From Diplonema japonicum (taxonomy: Eukaryota; Euglenozoa; Diplonemea; Diplonemida; Diplonemidae), in contig OZ025657.1 in the NCBI GenBank assembly GCA_964019335.1, positions 186,001-250,000 on the forward strand: a DNA stretch of 64,000 bases, given 5' to 3'. Positions 49,101 to 58,317 of the stretch are shown piece after piece (the stretch's first letter is position 1; each line of letters begins with the position of its first letter). Both the position numbers and the translations under genes were made by a program. The notes below the pieces were generated by a model. It was not told the origin of the DNA. It made no database searches and saw only the letters and a list, made by a program, of their open reading frames with translations.

Positions 49101-52100
49101 TTACGAAGGGCGACGGGAATATTACTCTCACCGATGAAGCAATAAACCCAGACTCCGGCGCACTCCCCGCCGTTGCTACCCAGCACATTGTAGCACCTAC
49201 TGAAGGATCAACAGTAGGTGACTGCGCACCAGGCACCACCAGCATGGAGTTTTCCAAAAGCGTTGGTGCCGTGCAAGCAGAACAGTCAGCTCTGCACAAG
49301 GCCGTCCATATATCACCTTGGTTAAGGTTTGCTCCCTGCAGTGTTGCTTTGAATTGGACCTGAGAGTCCCACAGCTGAGCGAGAGTGAGTGAGAGCGTTG
49401 CGAAATCAAACACAGGCGGTTCTGACAGCGTAAGGGATATCGTGGTGTCAGCATTGACATCTGAAGTGAGAGATGTCGTGTAGCACAGCTTGATGTTTTT
49501 GTCTTGCGAGAATATAGTAGTCTCAGGGGACAAAGAGAGTGTTGTCATAACACCACTCTTGTCACCGCTCAGTGCGATGGTATCCGCACCTGTGGCGTTG
49601 CACGACTTGGCCGTGGGCTGGAACCACACCCAGACACCTTCTCCAATGTTGGTGCCGGTAATGTTCAGGTCAAAACCCACATTCCACTCCCCCACCGAGA
49701 TGTCGTGCTGTTTCTGGTGGAAGCTCGGTGGTGTCAGTGTCTGTATCCTGTACCCCGAGAACACACCATTGTCGGGCACCACAGATGGCTCCATCAAGCT
49801 TGTTACCCACACCACAAGATACGTCGTTCCCTCCACAGCTAGCGGTGGTGCCGTGACCGTCGCAGCACTGCACCACCCCGACCCGACCTCCGTGCACGCT
49901 ATGCGCACAGCCAGGCAGCTGGCACCAGCCAAGTCGCCCACTGACCTGTCACCTGCAATGAATGCACCCCACAAGACGCCCTCCTGCAGGTACGATCCAC
50001 GCACGTTGAGCAGCAATCCGCCGTCCTTCGCCTCTTGCGAGGTGAGTAAGTACTCCTTCGCTGCAGAGTCGATCGTAGGTGCGGGAAGGGCTTTGAAAGA
50101 GATGTCTGTAGCGTTCCACGAGGAAGGCTCGGTAACGAAAGATGCATAGCACAGGTGCACGCTTGTCGGTTGGCCCGACGAGGAGTCGGCTAAATCAAAT
50201 ATTTGCGCAGACGTGAAATGCAGCTGCTCGCCGGTCGTCGCCGGCATCGTGAGGGCATTGCCTTCGATCTGCGAACAGCTACTGTCGAACGAAAATGCAA
50301 CCCACAAATGCCTTGTCGCGAAGTTTGCACCAGTCACAATAATGGTCTCCGTAGAAAGCTTTTGCGAGTACGGGATGATCCTCACAGGCCCAGGGGTGAA
50401 CTCTGGTGCATGCATGATCTGCATCCTGATGTTCGTTGAGAATGCGGCAGACCAGTCACCTGATGAGGCAGGCTTGAGGAGGCTGGCTACCACGCACACT
50501 GTGATGGAACCTGCCAACCCTGACGGCATGACAGCCGTCCCGTTGATAGGCGACACAGAGGAGAACACACCAACAATACCTGTGGGTGCGTCGCACGCCT
50601 CACCGCTAGGAACGTAGACAAGGTACAACATTGGGTCAGAACTACCGCTGGTCTCGAGGTTCCTAGCCACAATGTCAATTTCAATATTGCCGTCACCCTC
50701 CGCACGCGAGAAGCTCTTTTCGACCAAAACGTTGCTAAATTCAGGTGCCGGAGTCACAAGGACAGTGACCCCTGTGGTGCTGTACTTGTCACTCATCAAC
50801 ATGCAGGCATAAAGCACTTTCCCAACAGGCGTCACCGCCCCCAAGGAAAACGTGCATGAATTAGCTGCGCAGCCCGTCATGAGGATCGCATCCGCTGCAG
50901 GAGTTCCAGAGCACCCGCCCTGATAGAACAGCACCACGCTCCAGCCTTTCTGGTCCATATTCGACCCGGTGACAGTGAGGACTTTGACCGATGTGTGGGA
51001 CTGCGCATATGTGATTGAAAAGGCAAAGGGATCTATGGTGGGTGCAGGGATGGCGGTGATGGAGGCGGCTGTGGGAGTGAAAGCAGAAGCAAGCGGCGAG
51101 AGGATCGACGTAGCGACACACAGCGTACGTGTGTTCCCGTCAGCAGGAAGGCCAACCGGCGACACAAACCAAGCTTCAGTGTTTTCCATCCCTGAAGGGT
51201 GCAAACGAGATGACGGCGTAGCTGCTGCACCACTGCAGTCTTGCGAGTTAAAGGGCGCCACCCACAAGTCATCCGTGAGGTGGGTCCCTGTGATGTTAAC
51301 ATCTGTGCCCAGGAGGCCAACTTGTATACCCAGATTGGCATTGTCGAGAAGGGGGAGACCGGCAACGCGAACGGCAACATTTGTAACAGTAAAGACACCA
51401 CTGTGCCCCCAGCAAAGTACATATTCCGTGGCGGGGGACAAGGCGATATTGATCGCCCACACGGCGGATGTACTGGTGGATGCAGAGGGTGCTGTTCCGG
51501 TGGTCGTGGTGGAGCAGTCGGTCGTTGAAAGTGCGAATTGCATGTCGACATCAAGGTTGGTGCCCTGCATGGTGAGCTGCACCCCCGTGACCGTCTGCAC
51601 TGAAGCAACTGACACCTTGTGTGTAACAGGTGTGAAGAGAACCCGCTTTTTCGTGCAAAGAAACGCCAACTGATTAGCACAGGGGTAAGGGTTGAGTTTC
51701 AAGTCGGTCCCAGAGTGTGAGAGAAAAGCACAACCCGAAGTAGGAGGTGAAGCGACTGCCCAAAGAGAGTCCGGGATGATGGTGGCGGCGGTGCCGTCCC
51801 AAGTCCAACCGATCCCCTCTGTGTAAGAAGCGTTGACCCATACATCTCTCGATGTTAGTTGGTTGCTGTTTGCAACAAAATTACTGTAGCTCGCAAGCTC
51901 ACCACCATCCCTCCCACACTCCTCTCGCGCGCCTTCAATGTTCATGTCATCGTAGTACACCCTCCAACACCGCTCGCTCCCCTCTGCAAGGTACATCGGA
52001 AAGTCTAATTCCGCACACTTACTCACGCAGGGACACCCCTCCAGCCCATACACAACGGGTAAAAAACAACATGCCGCTAGTAGTATCTTTGGATGTGTGC

Positions 52101-52107
52101 TTTTCAT
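46188..52107 (-). CDS. Giant surface protein: C-type lectin, ~100-residue repeats, TM helix, C4 finger tail
   Basis: Three exons (46414-52107, 46325-46377, 46188-46275) give 1,944 residues. After a signal peptide (MKSTHPKILLAACCFLPVVYG), residues ~25-155 form a C-type lectin-like domain (CWRVYYDDMNIEGAREEC, VWVNASYTEGIGWTWDG, CANQLAFLC). About fourteen beta-rich repeats follow, each ~90-110 residues with patterns like NITGTHLTDDLWVAPF and VRVI-P. Then come a Pro-Asp-Thr linker (APDTPAPDT), a Cys-containing globular region, a transmembrane helix (~1703-1730) and a cytosolic Cys-rich segment (ACKCSTGECKCNHC). The two last exons add a CX2CX9CX2C finger (LCTTCGNIWEGGRFCGYCG). The start at 52107 is preferred to the upstream GTG. 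It is probably an adhesin or feeding receptor that binds glycans. Confidence 0.83.
46276..46324 (-). other. Spliceosomal intron 2 of the lectin gene (49 nt)
   Basis: It begins GTATGTG after GGGGGAAG and ends CTCCACAG before ATTTTGCGG. Splicing joins AG to A to make Arg and brings two CX2C pairs together into one finger. Confidence 0.8.
46378..46413 (-). other. Spliceosomal intron 1 of the lectin gene (36 nt)
   Basis: It begins GTATGAG after codon CAG and ends ACACAG before AGATCAGCG, in phase 0. Without removal a TGA ends the frame one codon into the intron. At 36 nt it is the shortest intron in the window. Confidence 0.78.
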
Positions 52108-52346
52108 CTCATCCTTTTTTCCCTCCTCCTGCCTCACCCGTTTGTTCTCACCTGTTTGATCGTTGCTTGAGGGTGTCTTTTTAAGGGGGGAGAATACATA
52201 GAAACACTATGGGTAGTAAAAGGTGATGTTGGGAAGGCTGATGAATCTGATCTGTTTCTTTTAGAACGGAAAAAAAGGAAGAAAAGGAAGAAAAAAAAAA
52301 AAAAAGGTGTGGGAAGGTGAACAACTGATAAAAACTGCTTGATGCT

Positions 52347-52874
52347 CTAGATGAGCTGTTCTTCTTTCCGGACGAACTCACCGATGTCTGCTTCATGGAA
52401 GAGGACAATCTGACCGGACTCAAGCTTTCTGCATTCAAGGGTGGAACGGGCGGTGACACCGAACCCGAGGGGCACATCAGCCATATTAAGGACAACAACT
52501 CCCTGGTGGCGCATTGTGGACTCTGTGATTCGGCCAAGGCCAGCACGCGACACGTTGTTGCCATACAAGAAGGCCTGCTCCTGGTTGGGCTTCACCCAGA
52601 ATTTGTTCTGTGTGGGTTAAATTGTGAATCTTTTCATAGGTATACCTGAGCATATTGCGCCAAGTAGTCCAAACAAGTCACCCCAAGCTTAAAATTCCCC
52701 CCGTGAGTGAATCTCCCAAACGCCACTCCCGCCCCCATCAAGTTATCTTGCGCAATGTTCCCCGCCAGCTTCGCCGTCGTTGCCTTTAAGTACCAAACCT
52801 TCTTCTTGTGCAGTCTAAACACCCACTCTTCATCTTTTCGGTCAATCAGAAATTTTGTATTCACCCCGATGCTG

Positions 52875-52906
<32 letters not shown>

Positions 52907-55136
52907 AACCCATAACACTCCAAGGCGCAAATATTTGTCGTTTTGAAAAATCGTTTTTTTCTCTAAGTACTTTTTCGTCCCCACGACCCCCGGATCTCCA
53001 AGAACGACTATAGTGAGGAGTTATTTTCAACTGCAATTCATGCTGCGCTGCATCACTTTACCTTGTTATCCACCCACCAAGTGGGTCCCAAATCCGAGTA
53101 GATAGGCTAAAAACGCAAAATAACGGGTGTGCATACTGTGCCCAAATTGTTCCCAAAAAACGCAAAGGTAAAGCCAAAACAGCTACGGACGAGGTCCAAC
53201 CTTCATGGGTAAGGGAGTTGGTACCCATAGAGACCATAAAATAGGCCAGTGGGGAGAAAAAAAGCTGTCCCGTGGTACGCAGAAACCTGACGACGCAAAA
53301 TGGTTATTCCTTCGGTTTTTTTATAAGAAGTTAACAGACGTCATCCAAGAAGAGACAAACAGGCAAAAGGACGCTGAGATTGATAAAATTTCGACCCAAG
53401 ACTCCACCGCTCACTCGGATTGAGCATTGCGATGGGTTTACGGCGTGCCCAGAATCAGCAGTCGTATTGGTCCACAGGACCCATGAAAATCCCCCTTTTC
53501 AGTAACACGATGCCCAGGAGGCGCTACTCACACAGAAGAGTCAAACGGTGATGTGTTGTGAAGATACGGGGGTTTCTGGACAGAATTGGTGACAAGTGGG
53601 CAAAAGCAGCAGTGCCAGGAAAATATTTAAGCATTGACGAGACACTCGTACCTTCACGGGGCAATTCAAATGAGGCTTCAAGCGTAAAAGATATGGCATA
53701 AAAATCAACTGCCTAAACTGCGCGAGCACGGGCTATCTTTTGCGTTTCACATCCACGCCACCAAAATCGAGGGGCACGCACTTGAAGATTTCAGTGTTGT
53801 GGAAAAAGCGGGGCTGGGGTTAACAGAGCCTTTGCGGGGAAATGACAACACGGTAGTTTGCGATAGCTACTTTTCGACTGTGGGTCTGGCCGAAGCCCTG
53901 CTGTGAGGGGCTTGCATTTCGTTGGGTGTTGCGGACTCTTCTGGTGGGCCCTAGAAGTGACAATAGTTAACTGCCATGCACTTCAAATAAAATAGTTCAA
54001 TACAATAGTTCAGGGATGCCAAAGAGATACACAACCCTGGCTGCTTTAAAGAGCGCTTTCGAGAGAGCCTAATTGATGGGTCCAACGTTGCAAAAACACC
54101 ACTCCCGGCACCCAACTAGTGGTGCACACACACCCGATACCCCAGATTACACCAAACGTGACCGCTAGCCACTCAAAGGGGGCACCTCCAGGGTCTGCAG
54201 GTTGAAAGAATGCACAAAACGCACAATCTACAAATGCTACACCTGAAACCAACACCTCTGTCCAAATAAGTGCTTTTTTCGTACCACTCTTCCATCACCC
54301 CAAAAAGGCCTCTTGACGATTTCGAGGCCGATATTCCACCCGCAAATAGGCACTTCTCTCGGTCTGAGACATCTGAGGGGTCCTGATGCTGCCTTTTTTG
54401 TCCCAAGATGCTCAATTTACACCCCCCCGTGCACAACCCATTTTGACACGGTCGTTTTTGAGCAAAAGTATATGAGACGTAACCCATCCTGCCCAAAACA
54501 CAGCCAGGTATCTGAGGCAAAACACAGTCAGGCAATCCGAGGCAAAAGAGGCACAAACACACTTTACCAGGTTTCCGAGCCACCAAGCATCACACCTGAG
54601 GCCGGCAAATGCCGAAGATTACACTGGCCATGCATACAGGCGTTCGTTTACACGATACCTTGTTGATGAAGGAACCTGCTATTTTGGCTGGAAGTCAGAC
54701 CTGATCAAGCCCCTGCACAAAACCAGCAGTTTCTGAAGTGCGATGATCAAGCGCCGACACAAATTACACAAAACCTACAGAATTCTGTCAATTTGACATC
54801 GTCTTCTCAGGCAATCAGGCTTAGTTTTGACATCAGTGTGAACATTTCGCAGAAGTGAACATAAAGGGTTCACAGTGTCCGAAATTTCCTCATTTAACTT
54901 TACAAAAATTAAGTAAAATATCATACTAAATAAAAATCAGCCAGATTTTTACTCGGATTTTTTTTTTTTCACTCGTTTTTTTTTCAACTACTCGTGAAAA
55001 AAAAAAATTCCTCGTAAAAATCAGGTAATCTGATTTTTATTTAGTAAATAGTTATTTTTTTTCCGTTCCCCCCCACATACTATTTGTCCAATTTTTTGAA
55101 AAGAGATTTCGACTCATCCTCTGTCAATGGGCGCAT
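52347..55136 (-). CDS. NIP7: NIP7, 60S ribosome biogenesis factor (three exons)
   Basis: Exons 55081-55136, 52646-52871 and 52347-52607 join to exactly 180 residues, the length of human and yeast-type NIP7. Exon 1 gives [19 protein letters not shown], exon 2 gives [13 protein letters not shown] through YLAQYAQ, and exon 3 gives [39 protein letters not shown] and the C-terminal [16 protein letters not shown] of the PUA domain. NIP7 binds pre-rRNA and is needed for 27S pre-rRNA processing in the nucleolus. The phase-2 first junction restores Tyr from TA plus C, and the second is phase 0. The first intron is 2,209 nt and contains a dead piggyBac transposon in the opposite orientation; the second is 38 nt. 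The gene looks intact despite the insertion. Confidence 0.95.
52608..52645 (-). other. Spliceosomal intron 2 of NIP7 (38 nt)
   Basis: It begins GTATACC after GCTCAG and ends CCACACAG before AACAAATTC, in phase 0. Homology to NIP7 on both sides fixes the boundaries. Confidence 0.92.
53170..54740 (+). pseudogene. Degraded piggyBac-family transposase
   Basis: Fragments in all three plus-strand frames, interrupted by stops and frameshifts, match DDE transposases of the piggyBac family. They are an N-terminal piece ([17 protein letters not shown], near 53320-53380), the first catalytic Asp block ([13 protein letters not shown], Asp at 53636-53638), [15 protein letters not shown] near 53706-53750, and the second Asp block ([19 protein letters not shown], Asp at 53862-53864). 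C-terminal traces with a Cys reach about 54740. The gene lies antisense to NIP7 within its first intron. A TTAA followed by CCC occurs at 52905-52911 and could be one transposon end. I could not pin the other. Confidence 0.8.
54925..55045. repeat. Foldback (palindromic) repeat inside the NIP7 intron
   Basis: A 121-bp inverted repeat. The outer arms ACTAAATAAAAATCAG (54925-54940) and CTGATTTTTATTTAGT (55030-55045) are perfect complements. The inner arms, around CAGATTTTTACTCG and CTCGTAAAAATCAG, pair imperfectly. It lies about 35 nt inside the intron's 5' end and may be a MITE or the remnant of a transposon terminus. Confidence 0.7.
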
Positions 55137-55231
55137 TTTCTTTTCTTTTTTTTTTTTTTTTTTTGTGTGTGTGTCTTTATATCTTTCCTTCTTTGCCACG
55201 AAGAAAAAAGGGAAAAGAACTCCATCTAGAT

Positions 55232-56806
55232 TTAAACCCCGAAACCCTCTAAAACCTCACTAAGTCTCTCAATAGAAAAACCCAAGAGAAGCGACGCTTG
55301 CACAGAAGACGATGGGGGGAGCGATTCTAAAGCCTCGCTCAGCTTTGTCAACGCAGTACGCAAAGGCGCCAGAGTATCGGAGGTGAGGGAAAGGAGCGAA
55401 TGACGCGACTCGCGAAGGGTGACGAAGAGCAACAGGGAGAGGGCAGACGCTACAGGTTCAACATGGAGATGAAGAGACGGCGTCAATCTGGCTATGGTGT
55501 CAATGAGAAAGGTACAGACGGACTTCTGAAGGAAGGCTGACGACTTCAACAGCAAAGGTCGGACCTCTTCCTTAGCCTCCAACAGCGCCTGGTACTCCTT
55601 GTCAATTTCATTCTTCAACCGCATAAGCGTCACCCCGACCACAGACGGGTAGGGGCAGACATGAACAAACGATGTGTACATCTTCAGCCTGGAGAACTCC
55701 CGAAGAGGTTTGATGACGGATTGCAACGTTTCATCGGCTTCAGAACGAACCCACGGGACAGGGCATTGCGTCATCACATGTGCTAAACTCTGCGCGAGTT
55801 CAAAAAGGGTTTCGAACCCTTCCGCGGCTACAATCTCCTTACCCTTCTCCAAGTCCCGTTCCTGACTGTCTTGGTACGAGATGGAATATGCGGCGACCGC
55901 GTCTGCGACCTCCCTCACGGCCTGCAGCCCTTCCCTTACGGTGTGTATCGACGTCGACCCGAGCAAGGCAGTGTGGTGCTTGACAGAACGTTCAAAGACG
56001 TACTGCGGTTCCATCGCAACAGGAGTTTTCATTCTTGCAACCACCACCGCCAGCCCTACAGGGCTGTACGTGAAACCGTGATCGTCGCAAGCAGCCTCTG
56101 CACCGAAGATCCCTTCGCAGTGCTTCTTCCTATCGGGGTACAGAAGAGTATGGTGGTACGCCCCCCCACCAAGAGATTTTAAAAGGGTGTCAAGGGGCTC
56201 TGAAGGGAGGGCAGGGACGTTTTCGGGAGACGATACGCCGCGGGACTGGACCCAAGCAGAGAGGACACCAAGGCTGTATGATGTTACATCAGAAGATGTC
56301 CCGTTCTGTTTAAGAATTTTCAGGATTTCGAGAAGATCAGGGTAGACAAGGTCAAGGGTTTCCGTCAAGTCCATGTTCGTGGGGTCGTTTTGTTCCGCAT
56401 CGTCATCGTCTTCATTATCACTGTCATCTTGACTTGTCATGTCCATCAGTTTGGGAGGTAGGAAGGCGTTCTTTTGGGTGAATACCCGTTCCAGGCACTC
56501 TGGGATGTCTCGTGATACTGCTTTGCAGAAACCTTTCCTCTCCCCGAGGATTTTCATGATTTCAGCCAAGACAGCCAGCATTACACCAACCTTGACGTCG
56601 TCGGCTTCCTGTCCAAGCCTTTCTTGCAATATTACGTAGATTTCTCTTGCCCCGCTTACTGTTCTTTGAATGCTCTCCTTCAACGCCTTGCCACCCCATT
56701 CACGGTTTTCCTTGTCAAGCACCGTGAGGACCATCTCAAGAGTCTCTTGAAAAATGTCCATAGGGTCTCCTTCAAGGGAGGATATTTTATTTTGCACTTC
56801 TTCCAT
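55232..56806 (-). CDS. Helical-repeat protein, possibly glomulin/ALF4-like
   Basis: A 524-residue all-helical protein starting at the ATG at 56806; the longer upstream frame is homopolymer and repeat sequence. Features include an acidic segment near residues 120-140 (DDSDNEDDDDAEQNDPTNMD), FTYSPVGLAVVVARMK and HTVREGLQAVREVADAVAAY, and a Leu-rich C-terminal half. The SPVGLA block and armadillo-like helices faintly resemble the glomulin/ALF4 family, which binds RBX1 and restrains cullin-RING ligases. The match is by eye and weak. No catalytic residues or membrane segments are seen. It may be another ARM/HEAT-type adaptor. Confidence 0.65.
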   Translation of the reverse strand: MEEVQNKISSLEGDPMDIFQETLEMVLTVLDKENREWGGKALKESIQRTVSGAREIYVILQERLGQEADDVKVGVMLAVLAEIMKILGERKGFCKAVSRDIPECLERVFTQKNAFLPPKLMDMTSQDDSDNEDDDDAEQNDPTNMDLTETLDLVYPDLLEILKILKQNGTSSDVTSYSLGVLSAWVQSRGVSSPENVPALPSEPLDTLLKSLGGGAYHHTLLYPDRKKHCEGIFGAEAACDDHGFTYSPVGLAVVVARMKTPVAMEPQYVFERSVKHHTALLGSTSIHTVREGLQAVREVADAVAAYSISYQDSQERDLEKGKEIVAAEGFETLFELAQSLAHVMTQCPVPWVRSEADETLQSVIKPLREFSRLKMYTSFVHVCPYPSVVGVTLMRLKNEIDKEYQALLEAKEEVRPLLLKSSAFLQKSVCTFLIDTIARLTPSLHLHVEPVASALSLLLFVTLRESRHSLLSLTSDTLAPLRTALTKLSEALESLPPSSSVQASLLLGFSIERLSEVLEGFGV

Positions 56807-56914
56807 TTTCTTCTTCTTTCTTTTTTTTTTCTCCCGCTGGATAAAAAATGGTAAAAGAGAAAGAATAAAAATAAAAAAAATAAAAGGAAAGAGAGGAGAG
56901 ACAAAAAAAAAAAG

Positions 56915-56960
<46 letters not shown>

Positions 56961-57089
56961 TTGTGCCATTTCCAAATAGAGTGAAAAGGAAATAAGCAAG
57001 GAAGAAGGAAGAAGGAAGAATAAAAATAAAAAAAAACAAATATAAAGCGAGTATTCTTCAGAAGTGGAAAAAAAAAGAAGAAAACAATG

Positions 57090-57196
57090 GGGGCTTTAAT
57101 TGCAACCCTAAGTGGCGTTAAGTGTGCAACGTAGCTTCTTCTGCGTTGCGTGCGGTGCAACTCAACCCTAGCGGGGGTCCGGGTAACCAAGATTAA
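57090..57196. repeat. SINE-like dispersed repeat, copy 4 (internally deleted)
   Basis: It starts GGGGGCTTTAATTGCAACCC with GTGGCGTTAAGTGTGCAACG, then jumps to GTAGCTTCTTCTGCGTTGCG, CAACTCAACCCTAGC and CCGGGTAACCAAGATT. Compared with copy 1 it lacks the central block around GATTACAGGGGGCG. Confidence 0.65.
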
Positions 57197-57446
57197 AAAA
57201 GTCCGTTTAATGTAATGTGCGCCACAATGCGGCCACCTTTTTTTCCCCTCAATCACTACTAGGGGGGCTTCATAATATTTTACGCAGCAGTCCGGTCATG
57301 AGTTCGTACTTTTTTCTTCTTCTTCTTCTTTTTTTTTTTTTTGGTTCGAATGCAACTCGCTTGTACAAAAAAACCCCCCCTTGGAGGGGAAAGGGGAAAA
57401 TAGTTCTTTTTGTTTTGTTTTGTTTTATTAGACAGCTTATCCTTCG

Positions 57447-57574
57447 GGCCTAAATTCTAGCTACAAGACAATGGAAAGCTGCGGAGTTTTTACATCGGAC
57501 CAATGCCTATCCGCAGTAACGCGTCAAATTTAGGAAAAGAGCCGCAATGTGCCTGCTCTTTGAGAATTTAGGCC
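57447..57574. repeat. Short inverted-repeat unit
   Basis: GGCCTAAATTCT at 57447-57458 and its exact complement AGAATTTAGGCC at 57563-57574 bracket 128 bp of non-homopolymer sequence. It could be another small MITE; no second copy was found in the window. Confidence 0.4.
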
Positions 57575-58317
57575 TTGTGAAAATAACTGTAAATAAAACG
57601 GCGAATTCCGAGGCTAAAGTTGGGTACCTTTTCCCTCGATGGACCATGTGCTCCTCGAACCAATCTTTGGCCCTCGGGCGCAATCTATCGGGGAGGGGGC
57701 TACTTTCTTTTCTTTTTTTTTCTTTTTTTCTTTTTTGCAGTTTCATTGATTTTTCGGATGGAAAAGGGGGCGAGGAAGAAGAAATTTTCTTTTTTTTTAA
57801 AAAAAAAAAGGGGGGGAGCGTGAACGAAATGGAGAAAAGGTTTTTTTTTTTCCCTTTTTTTTTTTCTTTTAGTAAAAAAAATTGTATCCGGAGATTCATT
57901 ACATTTTTCTTTTTCCCCTTCCCTGCGATATGATTCAACACGCCTTTCTAAAACACAAGTCAATAAAAAAATTGCAGATCAGATGGAAATACGAGGAAAA
58001 TGCTTGCTCCACTCTTCTTTACCGGATAGGATGATTCTCTCATTCTTTTTTTTTTTTTTTTTTTTTTTTGGCTTCTCTTCCTACTAAAGTTTCCACGTCC
58101 GTTTTTTTTCATTTCATTTTTTTTTTTTTTTTGCACAGAAAACAAACTTTAAAAAAAAAGGGGGATGGATAAAAAAAAAAAAAAAAAAAAAAGAAAATTC
58201 CTCCATAATGGAGACAGTTGCTTGGGATACGACCCCAATACAGCAACAAAAAAAGGGGGGGGGGGGGATAACGTTATTTTTTACTTTGAATATTAAAAAA
58301 AAAAGTCTTTCCATTCT

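Larger units (their letters stand above)
52872..55080 (-). other. Spliceosomal intron 1 of NIP7 (2,209 nt, transposon-bearing)
   Basis: It begins GTATGTG after AAATA and ends AACAG before CATCGGGG. An A28 tract (complement of 52875-52902) sits directly before the acceptor in place of pyrimidines. The interior holds piggyBac relics (about 53170-54740) and a foldback repeat (54925-55045). All other introns seen are 36-62 nt, so most of its length is probably inserted DNA. Confidence 0.9.
56807..58317. other. Repeat- and homopolymer-rich spacer
   Basis: No gene is recognised in about 1.5 kb. It contains a T-run at about 56922-56959, SINE-like copy 4 (57090-57196), a 12-bp inverted repeat with arms 57447-57458 and 57563-57574, and many T/C tracts near 57715-57880 and 58046-58130. 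Confidence 0.55.

Noticed and set aside
37482-52978. 18-nt string shared, inverted, between 37482-37499 and 52961-52978 as a possible common transposon end
   Set aside because: The similarity does not extend beyond the string and could be chance in AT-rich DNA.
57340-57360. GGTTCGAATG, a possible tRNA B-box
   Set aside because: No acceptor stem, anticodon arm or A-box can be folded around it.
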